Source: Collinsella sp. AM33-4BH (GTDB lineage Bacteria > Actinomycetota > Coriobacteriia > Coriobacteriales > Coriobacteriaceae). Taken from it: 64,000 bases of DNA. Positions 1 to 7,897 of the stretch are shown here, piece by piece. The notes under the pieces are model-generated. The model made no database searches. It was not told where the DNA came from and worked only from the letters and a program-made list of their open reading frames with translations. The DNA is taken from positions 31,768 to 95,767 of the forward strand of contig NZ_QSIN01000009.1 of the NCBI RefSeq assembly GCF_003469205.1, read 5' to 3'. Every line of letters begins with the position of its first letter. Position 1 is the stretch's first letter. Position numbers and translations under genes: made by a program.

Positions 1-184
1 AGCACATCTTGCCGCGGTCTTGGTCGAAGTCAAAAACGTCGCCCGGCCTGTGACCATGGTGGCAGCGGCACGCACCCAGCTGGTCCACGCAGCTCACGCG
101 GATACGCGGACGCTTGCCACGCGGTGCGCCGAGCGGTCTGTTCTCGCCCGCAGGCTTGACGCCGCCCTCGTCAGCATTACTCAT
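1..184 (-). CDS. TIGR04076-like small protein, 5' part
   Basis: This is the first 61 codons of a gene that runs off the window edge, too incomplete to be seen as a whole ORF. The start is ATG at 184, overlapping the last 8 bases of the pyridoxal kinase gene, so the two are translationally coupled. The peptide has a polar, basic leader and then a strand like RIRVSCVDQLGACRCHHGHR followed by PGDVFDFD. The pattern basic strand, Cys-x-Cys, Gly-His-x-x-Gly-Asp resembles the TIGR04076 family of small Cys/His proteins of unknown function. Family assignment is by eye from one third or more of the protein; the coupling to a vitamin B6 kinase is the only functional hint. Confidence 0.5.
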   Translation of the reverse strand, partial: MSNADEGGVKPAGENRPLGAPRGKRPRIRVSCVDQLGACRCHHGHRPGDVFDFDQDRGKMC

Positions 185-1001
185 GGTCAATCACGTCCAG
201 GCATGCCTCGATGGGAAGGCCGGCCGACTTGTCCTCTTGGTCGGCATTGCGCTCGATAAGCTCAGCCACCACACGCATGGCATCGGACGTCGCGCGCTGC
301 AGACTCCAACCTGCCATAACGCGGCCTACGAGCACCGCCGAGAACGTGTCGCCCGTGCCCGGGAAATAGGTCGGAATGAGCTCAAAGGGAATCGTAAAGT
401 AGTCCCCCGCCACATGGTCGTAACCGATAACCGCGTTCGTGCCATTGACTACGGCGCTCGTAATGACCACCGACTTGGCACCCAGCTCACGCACGGCGTC
501 CACAAGGGCGCGGGCCTCATCGGGCGTGATCTGTTCTGCAATAGGCGTATCGGTGAGCAGACAGGCCTCGGTGTAGTTGGGCACCGCGTAGTCTGCGCAC
601 TCCAGCAGGTGCCGCATAAGGCCAATCGTGGACTCGGGCACACCGGCATAGAGCTTGCCGTTGTCGCCCATGATGGGGTCGACGAACACCTTGGTGCCCT
701 TTTGCGCGCGGCGGTGGCAAAAGTCCGAGATGATGCGCGTCTCTTCCTCGGTCACGATAAAGCCGGTAGAGATGGCGTCGAACTCAAAGCCGAGATCCTC
801 CCAGATAGCGAGACTCTGGCGAACGTACTCCGTGGTGTCGTGAATGTAGAACTTGGGATAGTTGAGCGTATCGGAAACGAGGGCCGTCGGCAGGTTGTGG
901 ATGCGATAGCCCATGTGCGACAGCACCGGCAGCATGGCGGAGAGCGCGACCTTGCCGTAGCCGCACATATCGTTGATCAGCAGCAGCTGAGTGTTCTTCA
1001 T
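177..1001 (-). CDS. pdxK: pyridoxal/pyridoxine kinase (PdxK/PdxY family)
   Basis: A 274-residue ribokinase-fold kinase that should phosphorylate pyridoxal, pyridoxine or pyridoxamine with ATP in the B6 salvage pathway. The N-terminus (INDMCGYGKVAL) matches the substrate-binding start of PdxK/PdxY, where Ser is usual for the Asn-Asp region. A VDPIMGDNGKLY segment follows near residue 115, and the catalytic GTGD anion-hole motif lies in PGTGDTFSAVLVG near residue 220. Length is normal for the family. The start ATG at 1001 has GGGAGACC just upstream. It is transcribed away from the MarR/ABC operon, and a small TIGR04076-like gene overlaps its stop. PdxK and PdxY cannot be told apart by eye. Confidence 0.85.
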   Translation of the reverse strand: MKNTQLLLINDMCGYGKVALSAMLPVLSHMGYRIHNLPTALVSDTLNYPKFYIHDTTEYVRQSLAIWEDLGFEFDAISTGFIVTEEETRIISDFCHRRAQKGTKVFVDPIMGDNGKLYAGVPESTIGLMRHLLECADYAVPNYTEACLLTDTPIAEQITPDEARALVDAVRELGAKSVVITSAVVNGTNAVIGYDHVAGDYFTIPFELIPTYFPGTGDTFSAVLVGRVMAGWSLQRATSDAMRVVAELIERNADQEDKSAGLPIEACLDVIDHE

Positions 1002-1210
1002 GAGGGTCTCCCTTGTTTCGGGTGCGGCGCGGCAGCGCCACAGTGCGACTAAGTGTAGCGCAGCGCAATCTAAGTCTTATCCTCGGATGTAAGACCAAGT
1101 TTGGACGCTATTTTGTTCTTAGATTTTTTCTGACGCCTCTAATTCCAGAAGCTTGGCCTTAGAAGTCTTTTCGCATGGGGCAAAGCCGCCTGTCCCCCCG
1201 CACCAAAACT

Positions 1211-1270
1211 AAATCAATTCGGTACCTTGACAATCAGTTAGGTACCTCTAGAATCACTTAGGTACAGAAC
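1211..1270. repeat. three tandem 20-bp repeats, probable operator array
   Basis: Three direct repeats of exactly 20 bp start at 1211, 1231 and 1251. The common core is AATCA-N-TTaGGTAC. The period is about two helical turns, so bound dimers would lie on one DNA face. The array covers the promoter at 1227-1254 and sits 40 bp before the MarR start codon, which fits autoregulation by that MarR protein. The remainder of the 1002-1310 gap holds only this array and an AT-rich stretch. Confidence 0.7.
1227..1254 (+). promoter_or_regulatory. sigma70-type promoter of the marR-ABC operon
   Basis: TTGACA at 1227-1232 and TAGAAT at 1249-1254 are separated by 16 bp. Both boxes lie inside the 20-bp repeat array, so binding there would block polymerase. 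Confidence 0.65.
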
Positions 1271-1310
1271 AATCCCTCTGTTTAACTAAAGAAAGGAGCA
1301 TTGCAGCGAC

Positions 1311-1814
1311 ATGTGTGTTGAAGCACTCGTCTATCCGCACGAGCCCGGCGGCGACCCGTCACAGCCTGCGGATGTACCCGAAGCGGTCAGCGCCGAAGAC
1401 AAGCTTGCCAAGCGCATCCTCAATAATCTGGGCTTTTGCGGCCATTACATGCATTTTCATGGCGGAGGCGTATCCGGCAAGGCGCCCATCATCTGCCTGC
1501 TGGCCAAGCAGCCCGGCGGCGAGATGTCGCAGCAGGAGCTCGGCATGCACTTTGACCTCAAGCCGGGATCGCTTTCCGAGATCCTGTCCAAGCTCGAGCT
1601 CAACGGCCTCATCGAGCGCAGCCGTAACCCCAAGGATCGACGGCAACTCACCATTCGCCTGACCGAAACCGGCCGGGAAAACGCCCGCATCGACCAGGCA
1701 GCCCGCATCCGCTTTAGAGAACGGGCCTTTAGCGCGCTCACCCACGACGAGCGCGAGCAGCTCGCCGAAATGCTCGAGAAAATCCGTGTAACTTGGGAGG
1801 AACTGGATGATTAA
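1311..1814 (+). CDS. MarR family transcriptional regulator
   Basis: A 167-residue MarR-type winged helix protein. The helix-turn-helix spans about residues 70-115 (QQELGMHFDLKPGSLSEILS), followed by the wing with basic NPKDRRQLTIRLTETG, the family hallmark. The last helix (RERAFSALTHDEREQL) closes the dimer domain. GGAG lies 12 bases before the ATG. Its stop codon overlaps the start of the first ABC gene by 8 bases, the usual arrangement of a MarR repressor with the exporter it controls. The triple repeat in its promoter is the likely binding site. The ligand is unknown, probably a drug or toxic metabolite. Confidence 0.85.
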   Translation: MCVEALVYPHEPGGDPSQPADVPEAVSAEDKLAKRILNNLGFCGHYMHFHGGGVSGKAPIICLLAKQPGGEMSQQELGMHFDLKPGSLSEILSKLELNGLIERSRNPKDRRQLTIRLTETGRENARIDQAARIRFRERAFSALTHDEREQLAEMLEKIRVTWEELDD

Positions 1815-3621
1815 AACCCTCATGGGCAGCATCCGCGACTATATGAAAGTCACCGTTGCCACGCCGTTGCTCGTGCTTGGCGAGGTGCTCTGCGAGATGC
1901 TGATTCCATTTATCACCGCCAACCTGATCGACGCCATCAAAGACGGCGCCACCGTAGCCGAGATGCTTCCCACCGCGGGCCTTTTGGTGCTCATCGCGCT
2001 GACATCGCTGGCTTTTGGCGCCGCGGCAGGCGTCACCTGCAGCCATGCGAGTTGCGGCTTCGCCAAGAACCTGCGTCACGACCTGTTCTACAAGATCCAG
2101 ACGTTCAGCTTTGCCAACATCGATGAGTTCTCGAGCTCCTCGCTCGTCACGCGCCTGACCACCGATATCAACAACGTGCAGCAGGCCTTTATGATGATCA
2201 TCCGTATCGCCGTGCGCGCGCCGCTGGTATTGATCTTCGCCTTTACCATGGCGTTTATCATGGGCGGCAGCATCGCCATGGTCTACCTGGTCATCATTCC
2301 GCTGCTGGGCTTTGGACTGTTCTTTATCATCTTTAAGGTGCGCCCCATCTTCTCGCGCGTGTTCCACAAGTACGATGCCCTTAACGAGTCCGTCGAGGAA
2401 AACGTCACCGGCATGCGCGTGGTCAAGAGCTATGTGCGCGAAGACTTTGAGAAGGAGAAGTTCGCGACCGCCGCGCGCGACGTCCAGATGGACTTCACCC
2501 GCGCCGAGAAGCTGCTCGCCTTTAACAACCCCATGATGAACATCTGCGTCAACGGCGCATTTGTCGTCATCATCTACCTGGGCTCCAAGCTCATCATCAC
2601 GAGCCAGGGAACGCTGTTCGACGTGGGCCAGCTCTCCTCGATCTTTACCTATGGCTTCCAGATCCTCATGAGCCTGATGCAGCTGTCGATGATCTTTGTC
2701 ATGGTGACCATGGCCGACGAATCGGCGCACCGCATTACCGAGGTGCTGGCCGCCGAGCCCACGATCGCCGATCCCGCCGAGCCCGTGCTCGAGGTCGCCG
2801 ATGGCTCCATCGACTTTGACCACGTGAGCTTTAAGTATTCCGCGCATGCGAAGCGCCAGGCGCTCGATGACATCGACCTGCACATTAAGAGCGGCGAGAC
2901 CATCGGCATCATCGGCGGCACCGGTTCGGCCAAGTCCACGCTCGTTAACCTCATCGCCCGCCTGTACGACACCACCGAAGGCGCTGTGCGCGTGGGCGGC
3001 GTGGACGTGCGCGACTACGACCTGGACGCGCTGCGTCACCAGGTCGCCATGGTGCTGCAGAAAAACGTGCTGTTTAGCGGCACCGTCGCCGAGAACCTGC
3101 GTTGGGGCGACCCGAACGCCACCGACGAGGAAGTCCGCGAGGCAGCGCATCTGGCCTGCGCCGACGAGTTTGTCGACGGTTTCCCCAAGGGCTACGACAC
3201 CTGGATCGAACAGGGCGGCTCTAATGTTTCGGGCGGTCAGAAGCAGCGCCTGTGCATTGCACGCGCCCTGCTGCGTCGCCCCAAGATCTTGATCTTGGAC
3301 GACTCCACCAGCGCCGTCGACACCAAGACCGACGCAAAGATCCGCGCAGGACTGGCAAGCTATCTGCCCAACACGACCAAGCTCATCATCGCCCAGCGCA
3401 TCAGCTCCGTGCAGGACGCAGACCGTATCATCGTCATGGAGGGCGGCCGTATCGCGCAGATCGGCAACCATGACGAGCTACTCAAGACGAGCGAGATCTA
3501 CCGCGAGACCTTTACCTCGCAAAACAAGATGTCTGCCGAGGGCGAAGGGGCCGTCGAGGCCGACACCGAGGCATCCGCAACGCAAGCTCAGACCCAGGAA
3601 GGAGGCGAGGCACATGAGTAA
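1807..3621 (+). CDS. ABC exporter subunit with degenerate nucleotide-binding site
   Basis: A 604-residue half-transporter: six membrane helices in about residues 15-300 and an ATPase domain from about 335. It should pair with the next gene product as a heterodimeric type IV exporter (BmrC/D-like). The signature VSGGQKQRLCIARA is intact. Walker B ends in LDDS, with Asp499 where the catalytic Glu normally sits, as expected for the non-catalytic half. Unusually, Walker A reads GGTGSAKST, with Ala375 replacing the invariant Gly before Lys. The C-terminal 40 residues are acidic and low complexity. It overlaps marR by 8 bases and the next gene by 8. The exported substrate cannot be inferred. Confidence 0.9.
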   Translation: MIKTLMGSIRDYMKVTVATPLLVLGEVLCEMLIPFITANLIDAIKDGATVAEMLPTAGLLVLIALTSLAFGAAAGVTCSHASCGFAKNLRHDLFYKIQTFSFANIDEFSSSSLVTRLTTDINNVQQAFMMIIRIAVRAPLVLIFAFTMAFIMGGSIAMVYLVIIPLLGFGLFFIIFKVRPIFSRVFHKYDALNESVEENVTGMRVVKSYVREDFEKEKFATAARDVQMDFTRAEKLLAFNNPMMNICVNGAFVVIIYLGSKLIITSQGTLFDVGQLSSIFTYGFQILMSLMQLSMIFVMVTMADESAHRITEVLAAEPTIADPAEPVLEVADGSIDFDHVSFKYSAHAKRQALDDIDLHIKSGETIGIIGGTGSAKSTLVNLIARLYDTTEGAVRVGGVDVRDYDLDALRHQVAMVLQKNVLFSGTVAENLRWGDPNATDEEVREAAHLACADEFVDGFPKGYDTWIEQGGSNVSGGQKQRLCIARALLRRPKILILDDSTSAVDTKTDAKIRAGLASYLPNTTKLIIAQRISSVQDADRIIVMEGGRIAQIGNHDELLKTSEIYRETFTSQNKMSAEGEGAVEADTEASATQAQTQEGGEAHE

Positions 3622-5533
3622 GGCAACGACCGCCGAGCGCGCGCTCAACCGCAAGGGCGGCACCATGTCGCGCCTCATCAAGACGCTCTTTGGCTTCTAC
3701 CCCGTGCTTTTGCCCCTCGTCGTCGCCGGCGTGGTGCTCTGCGCCATCATCAACTCCATCGGCGCGACCTTCCTGCAGAGCGCCCTGCAGATTATTAGCG
3801 AATCGTGGCAGTCGGGCGATTGGGAAGCCGCACAGCCCAAGATTCTGCAGCTCGTGACCACCCTCGCCTGCATCTACGGCGTCGGTGTCCTGTCCTCGCT
3901 CTTCTGGAACCGCGCCATGGCTATCGTCACGCAGGGCTCGCTCGAGAAGCTGCGCGAGATGATGTTCAACCGCATGCAGGACCTGCCGATCCGCTACTTC
4001 GACACGCACCAGCGCGGCGATATCATGAGCCACTACACCAACGACATCGACACGCTGCGTCAGATGATCAGCCAGTCGCTGCCCAACCTGCTCATGACGA
4101 TCATCATCATCGTTACGGTGTTCTTTATCATGCTGTACTACAGCGTGTGGATGTGCCTGGTCATCATCGCCGGCGTCGCCTTTATGACCTTTATGACCAA
4201 GCTGCTCGGCTCCAACTCCGCGCGCTTCTTTATTGCGCAGCAGACCGAGCTCGGCGTGGTCGAGGGCCATATCGAGGAAGTTATGAACGGCCAGAAGGTC
4301 GTCAAGGCGTTCTGCCACGAGTCTGCCGCCGAGGCCGATTTTGACGAGCGCAACGAAAAGCTCTTCGAGGTCTCCCAGAAGGCCAACATGTACGCCAACA
4401 TCCTCATGCCCATCCTTATGAACCTGGGCAACCTGCTCTACGTGCTGGTCGCACTGGCGGGCGGCATTTTCCTGGCGCTGGGCGTGCCCAACCTGAGCAT
4501 CTCGGGCATGGCGCTGTCCATCGCAGTCGTAGTGCCGTTCCTCAACATGACCAAGCAGTTCTGCGGACAGATCGGTCAGATCTCGCAGCAGATCAACGCC
4601 GTGGTCATGGGCCTCGCCGGCGCCGATCGCATCTTTGAGCTTATCGACGAGAAGCCCGAGGCCGACGAAGGCTACGTAACGCTCGTCAACGCGCAGGTGA
4701 ACCCCGAGACTTGGGAGTTCGAGGAGGCTGACCACCACACCGGCATGTGGGCATGGAAACACCCACACCGCGCAACCGGCGAGATCGAGTACGTACCGCT
4801 GCGCGGCGACCTGGTCATGGACAACGTCGACTTTGGCTACACGCCCGACCACGAGGTGCTGCACGGCGTGTCCGTGTTTGCCAAGCCGGGTCAGAAGGTC
4901 GCGTTTGTCGGCGCCACCGGTGCCGGTAAGACGACCATCACCAACCTCATCAACCGCTTCTACGACATTGCCGACGGCAAGATCCGCTACGACGGCATCA
5001 ACGTCAACAAGATCCGCAAGGCAGATCTGCGCCGCTCGCTGGGCGTGGTGCTGCAGGACGTGAACCTGTTCACTGGCACCGTGATGGACAACATCCGCTA
5101 CGGCAACCTGGACGCCACCGACGAGGAGTGCATCGCGGCGGCCAAGCTCGCCGGCGCGGACGACTTTATCACCCGCCTGCCCGACGGCTACGACACCATG
5201 CTCACCGGTAACGGTGCCCAGCTGTCGCAGGGCCAGCGCCAGCTGATTTCGATCGCGCGCGCCGCCGTGGCCGATCCGCCGGCGATGATTCTGGACGAGG
5301 CCACGAGCTCCATCGACACCCGCACCGAGGCTATCGTGCAGGCGGGCATGGATAAGCTCATGGAGGGCCGCACGACGTTTGTCATCGCACACCGCCTCTC
5401 CACCGTGCGTAACTCCGACGCGATCATCTGCCTGGACCACGGCCGCATCATCGAGCGTGGCAACCACGACGAGCTGATCGCCAAGCGCGGGTATTACTAC
5501 CAGCTGTACACGGGTGCATTTGAGCTGGAGTAG
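3614..5533 (+). CDS. ABC exporter subunit with canonical ATPase site
   Basis: A 639-residue half-transporter, partner of the preceding gene. The ATG at 3614 overlaps the upstream stop by 8 bases and has GGAGG 8 bases before it; an open frame continues further upstream but has no better start. After six membrane helices there is an insertion of about 45 residues before the ATPase domain (VNPETWEFEEADHHTG region), seen in this subfamily. Walker A is GATGAGKTT, the signature is LSQGQRQLISIARA and Walker B ends LDEA with the catalytic Glu562. This half therefore supplies the hydrolysis-competent Walker B. The operon ends in a cluster of hairpins. Confidence 0.9.
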   Translation: MSKATTAERALNRKGGTMSRLIKTLFGFYPVLLPLVVAGVVLCAIINSIGATFLQSALQIISESWQSGDWEAAQPKILQLVTTLACIYGVGVLSSLFWNRAMAIVTQGSLEKLREMMFNRMQDLPIRYFDTHQRGDIMSHYTNDIDTLRQMISQSLPNLLMTIIIIVTVFFIMLYYSVWMCLVIIAGVAFMTFMTKLLGSNSARFFIAQQTELGVVEGHIEEVMNGQKVVKAFCHESAAEADFDERNEKLFEVSQKANMYANILMPILMNLGNLLYVLVALAGGIFLALGVPNLSISGMALSIAVVVPFLNMTKQFCGQIGQISQQINAVVMGLAGADRIFELIDEKPEADEGYVTLVNAQVNPETWEFEEADHHTGMWAWKHPHRATGEIEYVPLRGDLVMDNVDFGYTPDHEVLHGVSVFAKPGQKVAFVGATGAGKTTITNLINRFYDIADGKIRYDGINVNKIRKADLRRSLGVVLQDVNLFTGTVMDNIRYGNLDATDEECIAAAKLAGADDFITRLPDGYDTMLTGNGAQLSQGQRQLISIARAAVADPPAMILDEATSSIDTRTEAIVQAGMDKLMEGRTTFVIAHRLSTVRNSDAIICLDHGRIIERGNHDELIAKRGYYYQLYTGAFELE

Positions 5534-5547
5534 GAACGGTTACTGAC

Positions 5548-5653
5548 GGAGGGTGCCCCGGGGCGGCGGGGTAATTCCTCCGTGCTCAAACATTCTCGCT
5601 TCGCTGCGAAACTGCGCGCGGAGGAAATACCCCGCCGCTCCGGGGCACCCTCC
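5548..5653. repeat. 35-bp inverted repeat with 36-bp loop
   Basis: Arms at 5548-5582 and 5619-5653 are complementary over 35 positions with about three mismatches. They start with GGAGGGTGCCCCGG and end with its complement. The element follows the ABC operon stop directly and could act as a terminator or mRNA 3' stabiliser; it has no T-run of its own. Confidence 0.8.
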
Positions 5654-5696
5654 TGCGCGCAATCAGCCCGTTGTTTAAAACGGAATAAAGGTTAGT

Positions 5697-5730
5697 GAGG
5701 CCCTGGCCGTTTGGCCAGGGCCTCGTTTTG
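5697..5730 (+). terminator. intrinsic terminator of the ABC operon
   Basis: A perfect 12-bp stem, GAGGCCCTGGCC (5697-5708) and its complement (5713-5724), with a 4-base loop and GTTTTG after it. Confidence 0.85.
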
Positions 5731-5731
5731 T

Positions 5732-5822
5732 TAGTCTTTTTGGGACGGGGCTTTTTGACTACTTTGAGGGTGCGCAGGCAGGGCGGCAAAAGTAGCTAAA
5801 AAGCCCCGTCCCAAAAAGACTA
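5732..5822. repeat. 34-bp inverted repeat between convergent genes
   Basis: Arms at 5732-5765 and 5788-5822, beginning TAGTCTTTTTGGGACGGGGC, pair almost perfectly around a 22-base loop. With T-rich arms on both strands it can serve as a bidirectional terminator between the ABC operon and the LysR gene. A diverged copy with the same core occurs at 52393-52462. With the two preceding hairpins this fills the 5534-5837 gap; no gene is seen there. Confidence 0.8.
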
Positions 5823-5837
5823 CCCGCGCCAAATGAG

Positions 5838-6716
5838 CTAGTTGAGGAGTTGGGCCATGGCGTTGACGAATTTTTGTACTTGGAGGGTGGGCTCGAGCGG
5901 GTAGTGCAAGAAGACCGGCACCTCGCGGCCACATAGGAACGGCACGCCTACAAAAGCCGGGTGCACGCCCGACCATGCGCCGCAGGTGAGCACCGCGTCG
6001 CCCTTTTCCTCCGCCTCGTTAAAGAGTGCAAAGTCAAAGCTATCCACATCGATCACATCCACGCCGCCGTCTGCCAAAAGATCGATACGCAGGCTGTCCA
6101 TAGCGTCGTTGCCGTGACGGAGCACGCGCAGGCGCATGCCCTCTAGGTCGGCAACCGTAATGCGATTCTTGCGCGCCAGCGGGCTCGCGCGCGGCAGGTC
6201 GATATAAAACGGTACGTTAACGATGTGGAGCTTTTGGCAGGCGTCGCCCCAGCGCGGGGTCGAAAAACTCGACTGCACCACATCCACCTCGCGCCCCAGG
6301 CTGCGCATAACGGTTTCACGCTCGTCATAGAGGTCGCTCACCGGGACAATTTCAAAGCGCAACGACGGTTCCAACTCGTGCACGCCCGTCCACATCGACA
6401 GCGTCTGGCGCCCCGGGCACATCATCGACACGCCCAGGCGCACGGCGCCGCCGTCGCCCGCCGCGCGTCGGGCGCGGCGCAACGCATCCTCGGACTGGCG
6501 CATGATCGAGCGCGCATCGTCCACCAGCAGTGCACCCGCCGGCGTCACCTTGACGCCCGAGTGTGAGCGCTCGAACAACGTGATGCCAAACTCGGCCTCG
6601 AATCCCGACACCTGCTTGACGAGCGCCGGGGTCGACACGCGCAATTTTGCCGCGGCGCGCGAGAAGCTTCCCAGCTCCGCGGCGGCCGTTATGGCCTCGA
6701 GTCGTCGATCGTACAC
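5838..6716 (-). CDS. LysR family transcriptional regulator
   Basis: A 292-residue LysR regulator. The N-terminal helix-turn-helix (residues about 5-62) has the family pattern ELGSFSRAAAKLRVSTPALVKQV followed by LFERSHSGVKVTPAG. The effector domain occupies the rest. The gene is divergent from the SDR/MFS/oxidoreductase operon starting at 6950, with 233 bases between them, so it is the likely activator of that operon. The inducer is unknown. The ATG at 6716 has GGGAG just upstream. Confidence 0.85.
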   Translation of the reverse strand: MYDRRLEAITAAAELGSFSRAAAKLRVSTPALVKQVSGFEAEFGITLFERSHSGVKVTPAGALLVDDARSIMRQSEDALRRARRAAGDGGAVRLGVSMMCPGRQTLSMWTGVHELEPSLRFEIVPVSDLYDERETVMRSLGREVDVVQSSFSTPRWGDACQKLHIVNVPFYIDLPRASPLARKNRITVADLEGMRLRVLRHGNDAMDSLRIDLLADGGVDVIDVDSFDFALFNEAEEKGDAVLTCGAWSGVHPAFVGVPFLCGREVPVFLHYPLEPTLQVQKFVNAMAQLLN

Positions 6717-6949
6717 ATCAATCTCCCGTTTCCAGACATATGGCCATGCGTTGCCAAAGGGGGTTGTTTTGGCAGGTCACACACTCAATTAAGAACAAAT
6801 CGTCTCGTAAGCTATAAACCACAGGTTTACGCCATTCTAACAAATATGCAATTCACCTGCGCAAATTCAAAGCATACGATAACCAGCGAAAACCACGTGG
6901 GTCGAGTAATGGGAGCGGCCCACAGGGAGGCACAAGAAGGGAAGTTCCT

Positions 6950-7831
6950 ATGAGCAACTGGCTTAAGCTCGAGGGCGATGTCTGCGCTGTGACCGGCGCG
7001 CTCGGCGGCATGGGCGTCGAGATCTGCCGCGAGTTCGCCCGCAACGGCGCCAACGTCGTCCTGCTCGACCTGGACGAGGAGAAGGTCAAGGCCGCAGCTG
7101 CCGACCTCGCCGCCGAGTTTGGCATCCACGCCGAGGGCTACAAGATGAACACCACCGACGAGGCCGAGGTTCAGGCCGCCGTCGATGCCACCATCGCCGA
7201 CTTCGGGCGCGTCGACGTCCTTGTCAACACCGCCGGCATCCTGCGCTTTGCCGCTATGGAGGACCTGCCGCTGAGCGACTGGGAGCAGGTGCTCAACGTC
7301 AACCTCACCGGCTACTTCATCACCTCGCAGCGCTTTGGTCGCGAGATGATCAAGGCCGGCCAGGGTCGTCTGGTGCACATCTCGACCGTCGCCAGCCACT
7401 CCCCCGAGACGTTCTCGGGCGTGTACAGCTCCACCAAGGCGGGCGTCAACATGATGTCCAAGATGCTGGCCGCCGAGTGGGGCCCCTACGGCGTGCGCTC
7501 CAACTGCGTCGAGCCCTGCTTTGTCAAGACCCCCATGTCGGCGAGCTTTTATGCCGACCCCGAGGTCGAGAAGAGCCGCAGCCGCCTTATCGCCACGCGC
7601 CGCATCGGCGAGGTCAACGATATCGCCAACGCCGTCATGTTCCTGGCGTCCAAGCGCTCGGACTTTACCACCGGCGACGCTATCAAGGTCGATGGCGGCT
7701 TCTCCAATATGATGGGCGACCTCACCGCCAAGCCCGGCGGCCGCCGAGCCTTTGCCGACAACTACCTCAAGAACAAGGGTGTCGAGCTTTGGTCTGACGA
7801 GTCCGGCGTCGCCAAGCCGACTGACCAGTAA
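6950..7831 (+). CDS. SDR family NAD(P)-dependent oxidoreductase
   Basis: A 293-residue classical short-chain dehydrogenase. The Rossmann motif TGALGGMG lies at residues 15-22; Asp40 after the second strand favours NAD over NADP. NTAG is at about 93-96, and the catalytic residues are Ser145, Tyr159 and Lys163 (YSSTK). A cofactor-loop PMS motif and a C-terminal extension of about 35 residues follow. It heads an operon with an MFS carrier and a Gfo/Idh/MocA dehydrogenase, so it probably oxidises a carried-in hydroxylated substrate such as a sugar, polyol or hydroxy acid. It does not look like the Collinsella bile-acid dehydrogenase sequences I know. Confidence 0.85.
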   Translation: MSNWLKLEGDVCAVTGALGGMGVEICREFARNGANVVLLDLDEEKVKAAAADLAAEFGIHAEGYKMNTTDEAEVQAAVDATIADFGRVDVLVNTAGILRFAAMEDLPLSDWEQVLNVNLTGYFITSQRFGREMIKAGQGRLVHISTVASHSPETFSGVYSSTKAGVNMMSKMLAAEWGPYGVRSNCVEPCFVKTPMSASFYADPEVEKSRSRLIATRRIGEVNDIANAVMFLASKRSDFTTGDAIKVDGGFSNMMGDLTAKPGGRRAFADNYLKNKGVELWSDESGVAKPTDQ

Positions 7832-7897
7832 ACCAACCCGACAGGGAGGCCCCGCGGACGTGTCCGCCCCTCCCCCGCATCGATTAGAAAGAGTCCA

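Noticed and set aside
1738..5467. Long minus-strand open frames opposite the first ABC pair (577 and 651 codons)
   Set aside because: They are antisense shadows of conserved ABC genes with no recognisable motifs.
6950..7831. The SDR as a bile-acid 7-beta-hydroxysteroid dehydrogenase, known from Collinsella
   Set aside because: Length, N-terminus and catalytic-loop context differ from the 263-residue enzyme I remember, and the operon partners (OFA carrier, Gfo/Idh) point to small acids or sugars.
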